A stretch of 57,984 nucleotides of DNA from Saprospirales bacterium (GCA_947459365.1 CANHDG010000002.1:1-57984); one strand, 5' to 3'; numbered from the stretch's first letter, positions 17,378-27,951 are shown. The notes: generated from the sequence alone by a model not told the origin. Numbers and translations: made by a program.

Positions 17378-18472
17378 CTATTCGAAAAGGTTGGGTGCAC
17401 TTGAAATCATTTCTTTTTCCCTCCAGTACCATTCTAACATTCTGGGCAACGCGAGGGATGGCAAGCTCGTCGACCAGGGAATCGATACCCAATCCTCCGG
17501 AAGAGACACCGATTCATCTAAGAGCCGTACTTCAACAAAAAGACCCGAAACCTGCCGGTGAGAAAGGGTTTGACGATATACTCGGGACATCCTTAAAGCT
17601 TTTACAGGTAATAGACCCGGAAAATGATCCTCAATTAATTGACTGACTTCTTTTAGCTCGACCGGCAATACTTCTGGCTCTAGGCTAGGAAATTCATATA
17701 AGTGCCTCCAAAAGTCTTTTTCAAGCCGTTTTCGCAAGTATGTATCCCGTTCTCCCCGAAAAACCAAGTAGATAAAGGCACGCTCTTTCTTTGCCACCTT
17801 CTTAGACTTAACAGGCAGCCCTTCAACACGGCCCTCCAAGTACGCAGTGCAATGCGAACTGAAGGGACAACCAGTACACTTTGGCTTCTGCGGGGTACAC
17901 CAGGTTGCGCCAAAATCCATCATAGCCTGATTATGAGCCCCTGGTTGCTGGGCATCAAGAATAGAATTAGCAAATGCCAGAAAATACTGCTTCCCACCTG
18001 GGGTATCGATTGGGACATCCACTCCTGTCCACCTCGCAATCACCCTAAAAACATTCCCGTCTAAAACCGCATAGGGTTGATTGAAAGCAAAAGAGGCAAT
18101 CGCAGCAGCGGTGTAATCACCCACTCCTTTCAAGGCCCTGATTTGTTCATAACTAGACGGGAATACTCCGTCATGAAGTTCAACTATTGTTTTTGCGGCT
18201 GCATGCAAATTGCGTGCGCGAGAATAATAGCCAAGACCCTCCCAATGCTTCAATAATTCATCCTCAGAAGTATTAGCAAGATCCCGAACAGTAGGGTAGA
18301 TTGAGATGAATCGCTCATAATACGGAAGCCCCTGTTCAACTCGTGTTTGCTGAAGAATAATTTCAGAAAGCCAAATGAAATAGGGATTTGAAATGCCTTT
18401 CCAGGGCATTGGACGTGGATTTTCATGAGCCCAGTGCAACAATATCCGGCTGTATTCCTTTAATTCAAGCAT
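17378..18472 (-). CDS. mutY: A/G-specific adenine DNA glycosylase
   Basis: Removes adenine mispaired with 8-oxoguanine in base excision repair. The 364-residue protein has the catalytic Glu in SEIILQQTRVEQG (about residue 37), the helix-hairpin-helix with catalytic Asp (LKGVGDYTAAAIASFAF near 115-131) and the [4Fe-4S] loop C-x6-C-x2-C-x5-C in CTPQKPKCTGCPFSSHC. A C-terminal NUDIX-like domain for 8-oxoG recognition spans about 230-350. All key residues are intact. It ends before a strong terminator. Confidence 0.95.
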   Translation of the reverse strand: MLELKEYSRILLHWAHENPRPMPWKGISNPYFIWLSEIILQQTRVEQGLPYYERFISIYPTVRDLANTSEDELLKHWEGLGYYSRARNLHAAAKTIVELHDGVFPSSYEQIRALKGVGDYTAAAIASFAFNQPYAVLDGNVFRVIARWTGVDVPIDTPGGKQYFLAFANSILDAQQPGAHNQAMMDFGATWCTPQKPKCTGCPFSSHCTAYLEGRVEGLPVKSKKVAKKERAFIYLVFRGERDTYLRKRLEKDFWRHLYEFPSLEPEVLPVELKEVSQLIEDHFPGLLPVKALRMSRVYRQTLSHRQVSGLFVEVRLLDESVSLPEDWVSIPWSTSLPSLALPRMLEWYWREKEMISSAPNLFE

Positions 18473-18552
18473 GGTTTATCCCTAAAAGAACCCTTATTTA
18501 CTTCCACCATTACCTAAGATCCCATCCAGCCCAGTTCCATCATTTGTTTTAA

Positions 18553-20421
18553 TTATGCCTTTTCTGACAATTCAAGCCAGCGCATTTCTTTTTCATCTAA
18601 TGTTGATTGAATCACTCCTAACTCTGACGACAACGTTGAAATCTCCGCAGGTGTGATATCACCTGCCTGAAACCGTTCTTCTATTTCTTTTTTTCGCTGC
18701 TCTGCTTGAGCCATCTCTCGTTCCAGTTTCTTCATTTCATTGCGCTCCGTACTGGTCAGACCTGGTTTGGCAACAGTTGTTTCCACCTTTGCACTTGGTC
18801 GCTCGGCAGCAGCTTGCCGGCGCTGTAGCTCCTCCTGCCGCTTCAACAAGCGATACTCTACATGCGTGCCTAGAAAGTCGCGGATCTTACCTTCTCCTTC
18901 AAAGACAAAAAGGTGATCAACCAGTTTATCCATGAAATAACGGTCGTGCGTGACAACCAATAAACACCCTGGAAAATCCTCCAAAAAATCCTCCAACACC
19001 TGTAAGGTCATCACATCCAAGTCGTTGGTTGGCTCATCCAATATCAAAAAATTGGGATTGCGCATCAAAACGGTAATCAGGTATAGTCGACGGCGCTCCC
19101 CTCCTGATAATTGAGACACATAGACTTGCTGCTGGGCCCTGCTGAATAAAAAGCGCTCTAATAGTTGCGCGGCAGTCAGTTCTTTTCCTTTTTCAAGTGG
19201 AATCACCTCTGCAATATCCCGAACAACATCAATGACGCGCTTATCTTGAAGCAACTGAATTCCCTCTTGACGATAATGCCCAAAAACAACCGTATCACCC
19301 ACCACTACTTTACCAGTATCAGGATCAAGTGCTTGAGTTAGTAATTGCAAAAAAGTGGATTTGCCTGTACCATTTGGACCAATTATCCCAACTCGCTCTT
19401 TACGCTTAAACTTATAGGTGAATCCATCAATAACCTTTTTTGAACCATAGGATTTCCCGACATTATGTAACTCGACAATCTTGGTTCCCATTCTGTTCTC
19501 CTTAATCGAAATTGACATCTCTTCCTTCTTGGGCTTCAACGTGTCATTTGCCTCTTTTCGATCATAATAGGAATCGACCCTGGCCTTGGCTTTGGAGGTC
19601 CGAGCCGCGGGACTTTTTCGGACCCACTCCAACTCATTTTTAAGTAGCTTCTTCCGCCTATCGTACGTAACAGCCTCTACTTCTTCTTTTAATGCCTTCT
19701 TCTCAAGATAATCAGAGTAAGAACCCGAGTACCGCCAAAGCTGCCCATCTTCCAGTTCAATAATGCTATCGCATACATTCTCTAAAAAATAACGGTCGTG
19801 CGTAACCATGAACAAGGTGATATTCGGCTGACTTAAATATTCCTCCAACCATTCAATCATCTCTACATCCAAATGGTTCGTTGGCTCATCAAGAATCAAA
19901 AAATCCGGTTCTTCCAAGAGAATTTTAACCAATGCGATCCGTTTTTTCTGTCCACCAGATAGGGTGCCTACCTTTTGGTCCAGATTTTCCATTCTAAAAC
20001 GGTAAAGCGTTTCCTTGACTTTTGACTCAAATGACCAGGCGTTCAGCTCATCCATTTGGCTCATAGCCAACTGAAGCTGCTCTGTCTTTTCAGGATGAGC
20101 GAGTGCTTTTTCATAAGCTTTAACTACTCTTACCATCGGATTGGCTTCATCCAAGACGGCACTCAGCACATCAAGCTCTGGATGAAAATCCGGCTCCTGA
20201 TCCAGCCATCCAATCCGAATATCCTTTCTAAATGTAATTTTAGCATTTTCCCCTTCAGATCCTTCTTTGCCTGCAATGACCCGCATTAAGGTGGATTTAC
20301 CCGTACCGTTTTTTGCTATCAATCCAATTTTTTGGCCTTTATCAATATGAAGGTTTAAGTTTTTAAACAAGACCTTTTCACCGTAGGAACGGGTAACATT
20401 TTCGAGCGTGAGAAAATTCAT
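18553..20421 (-). CDS. ABC-F family ATPase, Uup-like
   Basis: A 622-residue soluble protein with two ATP-binding cassettes and no membrane domain, acting at the ribosome or in nucleic-acid metabolism. Walker A motifs are IAKNGTGKST (about 35) and IGPNGTGKST (about 345). Signatures are LSGGQKKR and LSGGERRR, and Walker B motifs end in ILDEPTNHLD and ILDEPTNDLD. The C-terminal coiled coil (about 555-622, rich in Glu/Lys/Arg) is the hallmark of the Uup branch. The start was placed at the ATG at 20421: a GTG at 20427 overlaps the -7 box TACCTTTG, so the mRNA probably begins at or within a base or two of the ATG. Confidence 0.92.
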   Translation of the reverse strand: MNFLTLENVTRSYGEKVLFKNLNLHIDKGQKIGLIAKNGTGKSTLMRVIAGKEGSEGENAKITFRKDIRIGWLDQEPDFHPELDVLSAVLDEANPMVRVVKAYEKALAHPEKTEQLQLAMSQMDELNAWSFESKVKETLYRFRMENLDQKVGTLSGGQKKRIALVKILLEEPDFLILDEPTNHLDVEMIEWLEEYLSQPNITLFMVTHDRYFLENVCDSIIELEDGQLWRYSGSYSDYLEKKALKEEVEAVTYDRRKKLLKNELEWVRKSPAARTSKAKARVDSYYDRKEANDTLKPKKEEMSISIKENRMGTKIVELHNVGKSYGSKKVIDGFTYKFKRKERVGIIGPNGTGKSTFLQLLTQALDPDTGKVVVGDTVVFGHYRQEGIQLLQDKRVIDVVRDIAEVIPLEKGKELTAAQLLERFLFSRAQQQVYVSQLSGGERRRLYLITVLMRNPNFLILDEPTNDLDVMTLQVLEDFLEDFPGCLLVVTHDRYFMDKLVDHLFVFEGEGKIRDFLGTHVEYRLLKRQEELQRRQAAAERPSAKVETTVAKPGLTSTERNEMKKLEREMAQAEQRKKEIEERFQAGDITPAEISTLSSELGVIQSTLDEKEMRWLELSEKA

Positions 20422-20426
20422 AACCA

Positions 20427-20434
20427 CAAAGGTA
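20427..20434 (-). promoter_or_regulatory. -7 box positioned for a leaderless ABC-F mRNA
   Basis: TACCTTTG on the minus strand ends 5 bases before the ATG at 20421. Given the usual -7 placement, transcription would start at about the ATG, leaving little or no 5' leader. Confidence 0.6.
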
Positions 20435-20574
20435 GGATAGAATACAGTATTTAGGTCGGCGTTTTCTTGAAAATAACTGAAAGCAATCGCATCTTATTTC
20501 TTCTAGTGCCCCTAAAAAACAAGCGCGCCCTGTTACTGACAACACGACGCGCTTGAATCTTAAAAAAGAGCAAC

Positions 20575-22848
20575 TTATTTTTTTACACCAAAATCAGCGC
20601 GAATCTTGTTGAGCGCAGAACCGTAACGGACCCATTCGATCTGTTGTTCATTATACGTGTGGTTCACCTGGAATTTATCCTGTGATCCATCCGCGTGATC
20701 CAGCACAACTGTAAGTGGCTTGCCTGGCGCAAAGGTGTCGAACCCAAGAATACTCACCTTGTCATCTTGACGGATCAAATCATAATCCGCAGGATTGGCA
20801 AAAGTAAGCGCTAACATACCCTGCTTTTTCAGATTGGTTTGGTGGATACGGGCAAATGATTTTACAATTACAGCCTTGACGCCTAGGAAACGCGGCTCCA
20901 TCGCTGCATGCTCACGGCTAGATCCTTCGCCATAGTTTTCTTCCCCAAATACAACCGTCGCAATCCCTTTCTTTTGATAGTGGCGAGCGGATACTGGCAC
21001 CTCCATATAATCGCCTTTCTCTACATTGAATACCTTGTTGCGCTCCCCATTGTAAAAGTTTTCCGCACCAATTAGACAGTTATTAGAAATGTTTTCCAAG
21101 TGCCCACGGTACTTCAACCAAGGTCCAGCCATGGAAATATGGTCAGTGGTACATTTGCCTTTCGCCTTAATCAATAAACGCATTCCTTGTAGTTCATCGT
21201 TGGAAATCGCTTGGAAGGGCTTGAGCAACTGAAGACGCTCCGACTTTTTATCAACGGCGATTTTAATACTACCTGACTTCTTTGAAGGAGCGATGTAACC
21301 AGCGTCCTCCACGGCAAACCCTGCTTTTGGAAGCTCGATCCCCTTTGGAGGATCCAGTTTTACCTTCTCTCCTTTTTCATTTACCAAGTAATCTTTCTTA
21401 GGGTTAAATGTCAAATCCCCAGCAATCGCAAAAGCAGTTACAATCTCCGGACTAGCAACAAAGGCATGGGTATTCGGATTGCCGTCGTTCCGACCCGTAA
21501 AATTACGGTTAAAAGAAGTCATAATGGAGTTTGGACGCTTCATGTCGTCCATGTGACGAGCCCATTGGCCAATACAAGGCCCACAAGCATTTGCCATCAC
21601 AACCCCACCAATAGAGGAGAACTGATCCAATAATCCGTCCCGCTCAGCAGTGTAACGAATCAATTCAGAACCAGGCGTAACGGTATATTCAGCCCGAACC
21701 AAAAGATTTTTATCCTTTGCCTGCCGCGCAACAGAGGCTGCACGGGTCAAGTCCTCATAGGAAGAGTTAGTGCAAGAGCCAATCAAGCCAACCTCCAACT
21801 GAACAGGATATTTATTTTTCTTAACGGCAGCTGCGAATTTGCTCAATGGCCAAGCCAAATCTGGTGTGAATGGGCCGTTAATGTGCGGCTCCAACTTGGA
21901 CAGATCAATCTCGATAACTTGATCAAAATACTTCTCTGGATTTGCATAGCACTCAGGATCACCTGTCAGGTAATCAGCTACCTTGTTCGCCATGTTTGCT
22001 ACTTTGGAACGCCCAGTCGCTTTCAGGTAACGAGCCATACTCTTGTCATACCCAAAAGTGGAAGTGGTTGCACCAATTTCTGCACCCATGTTACAAATCG
22101 TACCCTTACCTGTCGCACTCATGCTCTGTGCACCTGGACCAAAATATTCTACGATAGCCCCTGTACCACCCTTCACTGTCAGGATTCCAGCTACAGCCAA
22201 GATAACATCCTTGGGAGAGGTCCAACCACGAAGCTTACCAGTCAACTTCACCCCGATCAGCTTTGGCATCTGCAGCTCCCATGCCATTCCTGACATGGCA
22301 TCCACTGCATCAGCACCACCAACACCGATGGCCACCATGCCTAAACCTCCCGCATTAACGGTGTGAGAATCCGTTCCAATCATCATTCCACCAGGAAATG
22401 CGTAATTCTCCAATACAATTTGGTGAATAATACCTGCTCCGGGCTTCCAGAAACCAATGCCATACTTTTGAGACACGGACGAAAGAAAGTCAAATACCTC
22501 TTTGTTCTTTTCCAAAGCAACTTTCATATCTTCATCGGCCCCTACTTTCGCTTGAATCAAGTGATCACAGTGAACGGTACTAGGAACCGCTACCTTTTTA
22601 CGACCACAAGTCATAAACTGCAGCAGAGCCATTTGAGCAGTGGCATCTTGCATCGCCACCCGGTCTACCTGGAAAAAAACGTAGTCCGATCCTCGCTTGT
22701 GATCAGCAAGCGGACTGTCTGGATGAAGGTGGGCAAAAAGTATTTTCTCAGAAAGTGTGAGCGGCCTTTTGAACTGAGCCTTGGCGGCGTCCACACGGGC
22801 GGGAAGGTTTTGATAAAACTCCCGAATCATTTTCAAGTCAAAAATCAT
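20575..22848 (-). CDS. acn: Aconitate hydratase, mitochondrial type
   Basis: TCA-cycle enzyme interconverting citrate and isocitrate through a [4Fe-4S] cluster. The 757-residue protein contains the cluster cysteines in [14 protein letters not shown] and [10 protein letters not shown], the substrate-binding [14 protein letters not shown] and the [14 protein letters not shown] segment of the swivelling domain. The wording [18 protein letters not shown] matches the mitochondrial-type subgroup rather than AcnA/IRP or AcnB. The start was set at the ATG at 22848 ([13 protein letters not shown]). The frame continues upstream through a promoter into the divergent ABC gene, so those extra 71 codons are rejected. 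Confidence 0.95.
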   Translation of the reverse strand: MIFDLKMIREFYQNLPARVDAAKAQFKRPLTLSEKILFAHLHPDSPLADHKRGSDYVFFQVDRVAMQDATAQMALLQFMTCGRKKVAVPSTVHCDHLIQAKVGADEDMKVALEKNKEVFDFLSSVSQKYGIGFWKPGAGIIHQIVLENYAFPGGMMIGTDSHTVNAGGLGMVAIGVGGADAVDAMSGMAWELQMPKLIGVKLTGKLRGWTSPKDVILAVAGILTVKGGTGAIVEYFGPGAQSMSATGKGTICNMGAEIGATTSTFGYDKSMARYLKATGRSKVANMANKVADYLTGDPECYANPEKYFDQVIEIDLSKLEPHINGPFTPDLAWPLSKFAAAVKKNKYPVQLEVGLIGSCTNSSYEDLTRAASVARQAKDKNLLVRAEYTVTPGSELIRYTAERDGLLDQFSSIGGVVMANACGPCIGQWARHMDDMKRPNSIMTSFNRNFTGRNDGNPNTHAFVASPEIVTAFAIAGDLTFNPKKDYLVNEKGEKVKLDPPKGIELPKAGFAVEDAGYIAPSKKSGSIKIAVDKKSERLQLLKPFQAISNDELQGMRLLIKAKGKCTTDHISMAGPWLKYRGHLENISNNCLIGAENFYNGERNKVFNVEKGDYMEVPVSARHYQKKGIATVVFGEENYGEGSSREHAAMEPRFLGVKAVIVKSFARIHQTNLKKQGMLALTFANPADYDLIRQDDKVSILGFDTFAPGKPLTVVLDHADGSQDKFQVNHTYNEQQIEWVRYGSALNKIRADFGVKK

Positions 22849-22914
22849 TGCTACAAAGTCGATTTTAAATGATGGTGGCTTACAACCCTCGTTTCCTCGA
22901 TGATGTAAGCGCCG

Positions 22915-22922
22915 CAAATATA
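22915..22922 (-). promoter_or_regulatory. -7 box of the aconitase gene
   Basis: TATATTTG on the minus strand, exact TAnnTTTG, about 67 bases upstream of the ATG. A TTTG lies 15 bases further upstream, slightly too close for the usual -33 spacing. Confidence 0.6.
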
Positions 22923-23006
22923 CAGTTCTCCTCCTTCCAAAGGCTTGGAAATTACAAAAAAAACGCCGCTTTTTTCGCAATTTAAGAAGAATCGAACACC
23001 CTTTGT

Positions 23007-23014
23007 TATCTTCG
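23007..23014 (+). promoter_or_regulatory. -7 box of the C39-ABC exporter gene, leaderless arrangement
   Basis: TATCTTCG (one mismatch to TAnnTTTG) followed by CACC ends 4 bases before the GTG start at 23019. The expected transcription start coincides with the start codon. Confidence 0.5.
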
Positions 23015-23018
23015 CACC

Positions 23019-25214
23019 GTGTTTGGCGATAAATTTCCTTTTTATAAACAGTTAGACGCAACAGATTGTGGCGTTACCTGCCTTCGAATGGTCGCAAGGC
23101 ATTACGGTAAACACTATCCCCTGGAGCAGTTGAGAGAACTTGCACACCTAGATCGGGAGGGGGCTTCCTTAACCGGAATAGCCGACGCTGCAGAGCGGAT
23201 TGGCTTTCGTACACTGGGCGCTAAGTTACCGTTTTCCCGCCTGCAAGAGGACTTCCCATTGCCCTGCATTGTCCATTGGGATGAAAGACACTTTGTAGTG
23301 GTCTATGGCTTTGAAGAGCAGAAAGTATTGGTGGCGGATCCTGCCGTTGGTAAACTAAAAATGAAGTTTGCAGAGTTCAGAAAAGGCTGGGATAGAGATG
23401 TAAATGCTACAGAGCCGCAAGGAATTGCACTAGCCCTTGAACCTAGCCCGGCCTTTTACCAGTCAGAAGGATCCAGCACCCAAAAAGCAGGTTTCCACTT
23501 TTTGTGGAAATACATCTCCCGATACCAACCCCTCCTTCTCCAGCTTCTTTTAGGCTTGTTTTTAGGAAGCATCATACAGCTAGTATTCCCGTTTCTTATG
23601 CAAGCGCTGGTGGATAAGGGAGTACAACTCCGCGATTTTAACTTCGTGTGGCTCCTTCTACTAGCACAGGGAATGTTGTTTTTAGGCCAAATTTCCGTCG
23701 AATTATTGCGTAGTTGGATCCTCCTTCATATCGGCACTCGTGTCAACATTAACTTGGTCTCCGACTTTTTGATTAAACTCATGAGGCTGCCCATGGCGTT
23801 TTTTGACGCCAAAATGACTGGAGACTTGCTGCAACGGATCTACGACAATGAACGGGTGGAACGTTTTCTGACATCCTCTTCGCTGAATACCCTATTTAGC
23901 CTTTTTAGCCTAATCATTTTCCTTTTTGTACTCCTTTTTTACAACCCTCTCATCTGCGCCCTCTTTCTGATCGCCTCCCTCCTTTATTTTGGGTGGGTAT
24001 GGATGTTTATGCGGCAACGTCGAATGCTCGACTATCGCCGCTTCGAGCGAATGGCTGAAAATCAAAGTGCCCTCATCCAGATGATAAATGGAATGCAGGA
24101 ACTCAAGTTACACAATGCTGAGAAACAAAAAAGATGGGATTGGGAGCGTATTCAGGCAAAACTCTTCAGGGTAAACGTCAAATACCTGGCCACCAATCAA
24201 GCACAACGCACCGGTGCAGCCTTTATTAATGAAAGTAAAAATATCCTCATCGCATTTATCGCCGCCCGCGCCGTCATGCAAGGGGAAATGAGTTTGGGAA
24301 TGCTCCTCGCAACCCAATATATCATTGGGCAAATGAATGCCCCACTCGAAGCACTCGTGCAATTTATGATCTCCTGGCAAGAAGCGAGAATCAGCCTAGA
24401 ACGATTAAATGAAATCCATAACCGACCAGAAGAAGAACCCCTTGAAGTATCAAAAGTGACAATCCTGCCCGAAAACCGAAACCTTTTAATGGATCAAGTT
24501 TCATTCCGGTACGGTGGCCCAAATGACCCGCTCGTCTTGCGAAATATTCAGCTTACCTTCCCAGCAGGAAAAACAACCGCCATCGTTGGCTCCAGCGGAA
24601 GCGGTAAAACAACCCTACTCAAACTACTGCTAAACTACTACGAGCCCTCCTCCGGACAAGTTAAGTTAGGAGAAATCAGCCTAAGTAACCTCAATAGTCA
24701 TCTTTGGCGAGCAAACTGTGGGGTCGTTCTACAAGATGGCTTTATCTTTAGTGATAGTATCGCTCGAAACATTGCTCTCGGGGAAGACTATGTCAACACA
24801 GAACAACTCTATAGAGCCTGCGAATTAGCCAATATTCGATCTTTTATTGAAAGCCTACCTCTAGGGTACAATACTAAAATTGGACAAGAAGGAGTTGGTA
24901 TTAGCCAAGGTCAACGGCAGCGTATTTTGATTGCTCGAGCAATCTACAAAAGTCCAGAATTTTTCTTCTTTGACGAAGCCACCAATGCCCTGGACGCCAG
25001 CAACGAGCGAATTGTAATGGAAAACTTAGAGCGCATTTTTAGAGGAAAAACGGTCGTTGTTGTCGCTCACCGGCTCAGCACCGTCCGAAATGCTGATAAT
25101 ATCGTCGTACTGGAACGTGGAGAAATCGTCGAGCAAGGTACCCACGAGGAGCTAACCAACCTTCGCGGCACTTACTATCAGTTGGTAAAAAACCAACTAG
25201 AACTCGGCGCTTAA
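23019..25214 (+). CDS. Peptidase C39-domain ABC exporter
   Basis: A 731-residue inner-membrane exporter of the peptidase-containing (PCAT/LagD-like) type. The N-terminal C39 peptidase is intact: Gln11 and Cys17 in [13 protein letters not shown], His91 in ERHFVVVYG, and Asp107 in VADPAVG. A six-helix membrane domain spans about residues 165-440. The ATPase has Walker [11 protein letters not shown], the ISQGQRQRI signature typical of this subclass, and Walker [13 protein letters not shown]. The family cleaves double-glycine leader peptides and exports the product. No leader-peptide gene and no HlyD-type adaptor are nearby. The start is GTG, the only in-frame candidate before the conserved N-terminus. 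Confidence 0.92.
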   Translation: MFGDKFPFYKQLDATDCGVTCLRMVARHYGKHYPLEQLRELAHLDREGASLTGIADAAERIGFRTLGAKLPFSRLQEDFPLPCIVHWDERHFVVVYGFEEQKVLVADPAVGKLKMKFAEFRKGWDRDVNATEPQGIALALEPSPAFYQSEGSSTQKAGFHFLWKYISRYQPLLLQLLLGLFLGSIIQLVFPFLMQALVDKGVQLRDFNFVWLLLLAQGMLFLGQISVELLRSWILLHIGTRVNINLVSDFLIKLMRLPMAFFDAKMTGDLLQRIYDNERVERFLTSSSLNTLFSLFSLIIFLFVLLFYNPLICALFLIASLLYFGWVWMFMRQRRMLDYRRFERMAENQSALIQMINGMQELKLHNAEKQKRWDWERIQAKLFRVNVKYLATNQAQRTGAAFINESKNILIAFIAARAVMQGEMSLGMLLATQYIIGQMNAPLEALVQFMISWQEARISLERLNEIHNRPEEEPLEVSKVTILPENRNLLMDQVSFRYGGPNDPLVLRNIQLTFPAGKTTAIVGSSGSGKTTLLKLLLNYYEPSSGQVKLGEISLSNLNSHLWRANCGVVLQDGFIFSDSIARNIALGEDYVNTEQLYRACELANIRSFIESLPLGYNTKIGQEGVGISQGQRQRILIARAIYKSPEFFFFDEATNALDASNERIVMENLERIFRGKTVVVVAHRLSTVRNADNIVVLERGEIVEQGTHEELTNLRGTYYQLVKNQLELGA

Positions 25215-25313
25215 GTCAGAACTTTTATCCCTAGTTTCTGTTCATTTCTATAGCAATAAACCCTCAGTAGTGCCCTTAACTTGCAGGTTGGCTAAGCTAG
25301 CTAATACACCAAT

Positions 25314-26057
25314 ATGAATTTACGCTTATTTACTACTTTACTTTTTCTGATTGGTATAGCCCCACTTTGGAGCCAAATCTCTCCCATCCTACACGAAATA
25401 AATAAAAATACAACCATGACAGTAGAAATCTGGTCAGATGTAATGTGTCCTTTCTGTTATATCGGCAAAAGAAAATGGGAGGCTGCCTTGTCCCAATTTT
25501 CCGAAAAAGAGCAAGTGGAGGTGATTTGGCGAAGCTTTCAATTAGATCCCAGCCTTCAAACAGAACCCTCAAAATCAGTGAAAAAATCCCTAGCAGAAAA
25601 AAAAGGTTGGTCTGAACAAGAAACAGATCAAATGTTTCACCATGTCACAGAAATGGCAAAAGCCGTAGGACTGGAGTATAACTTCGATCGAGCCGTCGTT
25701 GCTAACTCATTCGATGCACATCGGTTTACGCACTTGGCAAAATCAAAGGGCAAACAAGACGCTGCAGAGGAAGCGCTGTTTGAGGCATATTTCAAAAATG
25801 GGGTAAATACAGCAGATCACCAAGCACTCGCCCAATTGGGAAGCCAAATAGGCCTAGATACAAACGAAGTATTGGCTGTTCTATCAGGCAACCAATACGC
25901 AGAGGAAGTCCAAAAAGACATCCAACTAGCCAGAAAATTCGGAGTAACGGGCGTCCCCTTTTTTGTCTTTAATAGGGAATATGCCATCTCTGGAGCCCAG
26001 GAAGTGTCGGTTTTTTTGAATACCCTGCAACGGATTGCCAATGACAGCCAAAAATAA
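25314..26057 (+). CDS. DsbA/FrnE-family thioredoxin-fold oxidoreductase
   Basis: A 247-residue protein as drawn. From Met35 on it matches FrnE/2-hydroxychromene-2-carboxylate isomerase-like DsbA proteins: TVEIWSDVMCPFCYIGKRKW with the CPFC active site (Cys45 and Cys48), a helical insertion, and GVTGVPFFVFN with the cis-Pro near the end. Canonical family members start exactly at Met35 (25416). The 34 codons upstream are in frame and encode a signal-peptide-like hydrophobic N-terminus (LFTTLLFLIGIAPLWSQ). The longer start therefore predicts a periplasmic enzyme and the shorter a cytoplasmic one. I annotate the longer start but consider both possible. Confidence 0.85.
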   Translation: MNLRLFTTLLFLIGIAPLWSQISPILHEINKNTTMTVEIWSDVMCPFCYIGKRKWEAALSQFSEKEQVEVIWRSFQLDPSLQTEPSKSVKKSLAEKKGWSEQETDQMFHHVTEMAKAVGLEYNFDRAVVANSFDAHRFTHLAKSKGKQDAAEEALFEAYFKNGVNTADHQALAQLGSQIGLDTNEVLAVLSGNQYAEEVQKDIQLARKFGVTGVPFFVFNREYAISGAQEVSVFLNTLQRIANDSQK

Positions 26058-26060
26058 AAT

Positions 26061-26372
26061 TTATCCCCGCACTCGCTTTATTGGCACAACATAGCCATTT
26101 TCCAAACGAATAATCGGATAAAGACCGGAAGGGATTTCTAGGTCCATTCCAGGATAAATTCGGTTGGCAAAATCCGTTGAAAGTGTGTACGATTCTGTGA
26201 TTTCAAACTTGTCACCATCAAAAATTTCTCGCTCCATACAAGCAGGAATATCTTTTTTGGCAAAAAATAATTGCAAAGTCCCATCTTGACTAATGAGAAA
26301 AAGCGCACTAGAATCCCTACAGTAACGTTCGGAAAGCAGTGAATAAAAGGTTTGTTCGTTTGACACGTACAT
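26061..26372 (-). CDS. Hypothetical 103-residue protein
   Basis: A small soluble acidic protein that I do not recognise. It reads MYVSNEQTFYSLLSERY at the start, has a beta-strand-rich middle (SALFLISQDGTLQLFFAKK), and ends with PSGLYPIIRLENGYVVPIKR, suggesting a compact alpha/beta or beta fold. The start was placed at the ATG at 26372; the longer frame begins with TTG. Its stop lies 3 bases from the stop of the convergent DsbA-like gene. No helix-turn-helix, signal peptide or cysteine motif is visible. Confidence 0.65.
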   Translation of the reverse strand: MYVSNEQTFYSLLSERYCRDSSALFLISQDGTLQLFFAKKDIPACMEREIFDGDKFEITESYTLSTDFANRIYPGMDLEIPSGLYPIIRLENGYVVPIKRVRG

Positions 26373-26637
26373 GGCTGTTGATGAGAATGTCGCCAAGTGC
26401 CTAAGCCGGGGTGTGCTGATTAAAACAGGATTATTGTCGCTAAAAGGCTGAAATTATTCTACAAAATCACTCCAATGTAAAAGAGTATTTCGAACAAACA
26501 ATTCTCAACAAAAAGTTTGCCACTTTTTGCAAGGCATTACCTTTTTGGTGTAAAAAGCCAAAATTATATCATTAAAGTAGCCAATTCGCATCCCGCACTT
26601 AAGGTGACAAGAACTATTACTTTCCTAAATAAAAAAG

Positions 26638-27951
26638 CTATAAAAATCGATTAAGTAAGTTTTCGTACATCTCCTGACGGCCACTTCGTTGTTCCGGCTC
26701 ACCATTCCGTTTAGCAATGTTAAATAAATCACCTAACTGAAGTGCTCCTTGTTCAAAAAGCAGGCCCTCTCCTTCGTTGAAAGAAGCGTATCGCTCCTGT
26801 TTCCAAGTTGAATAGCTCGATTTCGTGAGGATAGCATCAGCAGTAAGCAGTGCGCGCGCAAAGGCATCAACTCCACCAATATGGGCATGAAATAAGTCCT
26901 CTAAATCAGTTGAATTCCGACGAGTTTTTGCATCAAAGTTGACCCCACCTCCTTGTAGACCTCCCGATTCCAATATAACTAACATTGCTTCTGTCAGCTC
27001 AAGCAAATTATTGGGAAACTGATCCGTATCCCACCCATTCTGATAATCACCCCGGTTTGCATCAATGCTGCCCAGCATTTGAGCATTTGCAGCAACCTGA
27101 AGCTCATGCTGAAAAGTATGAAGGGCCAACGTGGCGTGGTTGACCTCAATATTTATCTTAAAGTCTTGATCCAAGCCATACGATTGAAGAAAGCCAACTA
27201 CGGTCGAGGCATCAAAATCATACTGATGCTTACTTGGCTCCATGGGTTTGGGCTCAATGAAAAAATGACCTTTAAATCCGTTTTGGCGAGCATAGTCTTT
27301 TGCCATACCCAAAAAACGAGCTAAGTGATCCAATTCACGCTTCATCTGAGTGTTCAACAGGGTCTGATACCCTTCTCTTCCACCCCAAAACACGTAATTC
27401 TCACCCCCCAATTCCATCGTTATATCGAGCGCTATCTTCACTTGCGCTCCCGCATGTGCTACCACTGCAAAATCTGGATTGGTTGCCGCTCCATTCATGT
27501 ACCTTGGATGCCCAAACAGATTGGCCGTACCCCACAAAACCTTTACCCCGTTACTGGCCATTTGTGCCTTGGCATAGTCAGCAATCGCATGTAAGCGCCT
27601 TTCAGACTCCGCCAAGGACTCAGCCTCCTCCACTAAATCAAAATCGTGAAAACAAAAATAGGGTAGGCCAAGCTTGGTAATCAGCTCAAAGGCGGCATCC
27701 ATCTTATCCTTAGCACGTTGAATCGGATCAGATGCACTCAACCAAGGGAAAGCTTTGGTACCAGGTCCAAAAGGATCCCCGCCTGTATTACAAAGGGAAT
27801 GCCAGTAAGCAACCGCAAATTTAAAATGCTCCCGCATAGTCTTACCAGCCACAAGTCTATTCTCATCATAAAAGCGATACGCCAACGGATTGTCCGTCTC
27901 GGGTCCCTCAAAACGAATCCGACCAATAGATTGAAAGTAACTGGTACTCAT
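26638..27951 (-). CDS. xylA: Xylose isomerase
   Basis: Interconverts D-xylose and D-xylulose (and glucose/fructose) using two divalent metals. The 437-residue protein has the catalytic His/Asp in [10 protein letters not shown], the substrate-binding segment [33 protein letters not shown], and metal ligands in [28 protein letters not shown] and [20 protein letters not shown]. The length equals that of class II XylA. It is the last gene of a three-gene transcript, 7 bases downstream of the transketolase C-terminal half, linking xylose entry to the pentose phosphate pathway. No xylulokinase gene is in the window. Confidence 0.97.
   Translation of the reverse strand: MSTSYFQSIGRIRFEGPETDNPLAYRFYDENRLVAGKTMREHFKFAVAYWHSLCNTGGDPFGPGTKAFPWLSASDPIQRAKDKMDAAFELITKLGLPYFCFHDFDLVEEAESLAESERRLHAIADYAKAQMASNGVKVLWGTANLFGHPRYMNGAATNPDFAVVAHAGAQVKIALDITMELGGENYVFWGGREGYQTLLNTQMKRELDHLARFLGMAKDYARQNGFKGHFFIEPKPMEPSKHQYDFDASTVVGFLQSYGLDQDFKINIEVNHATLALHTFQHELQVAANAQMLGSIDANRGDYQNGWDTDQFPNNLLELTEAMLVILESGGLQGGGVNFDAKTRRNSTDLEDLFHAHIGGVDAFARALLTADAILTKSSYSTWKQERYASFNEGEGLLFEQGALQLGDLFNIAKRNGEPEQRSGRQEMYENLLNRFL

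Noticed and set aside
22363-22872. 169-codon frame antisense to aconitase (+)
   Set aside because: Mirror frame of a strongly conserved gene; its composition is that of a shadow ORF and it has no promoter.
22849-23061. Longer aconitase frame with 71 extra N-terminal codons
   Set aside because: It would run through its own -7 box (22915-22922) and into the divergent ABC gene; the added sequence is Arg-rich and unlike any aconitase N-terminus.
23019-26057. A bacteriocin cluster formed by the C39 exporter and DsbA-like gene
   Set aside because: No precursor peptide, immunity gene or modification enzyme is visible in or around the pair; retained only as an orphan-exporter observation.
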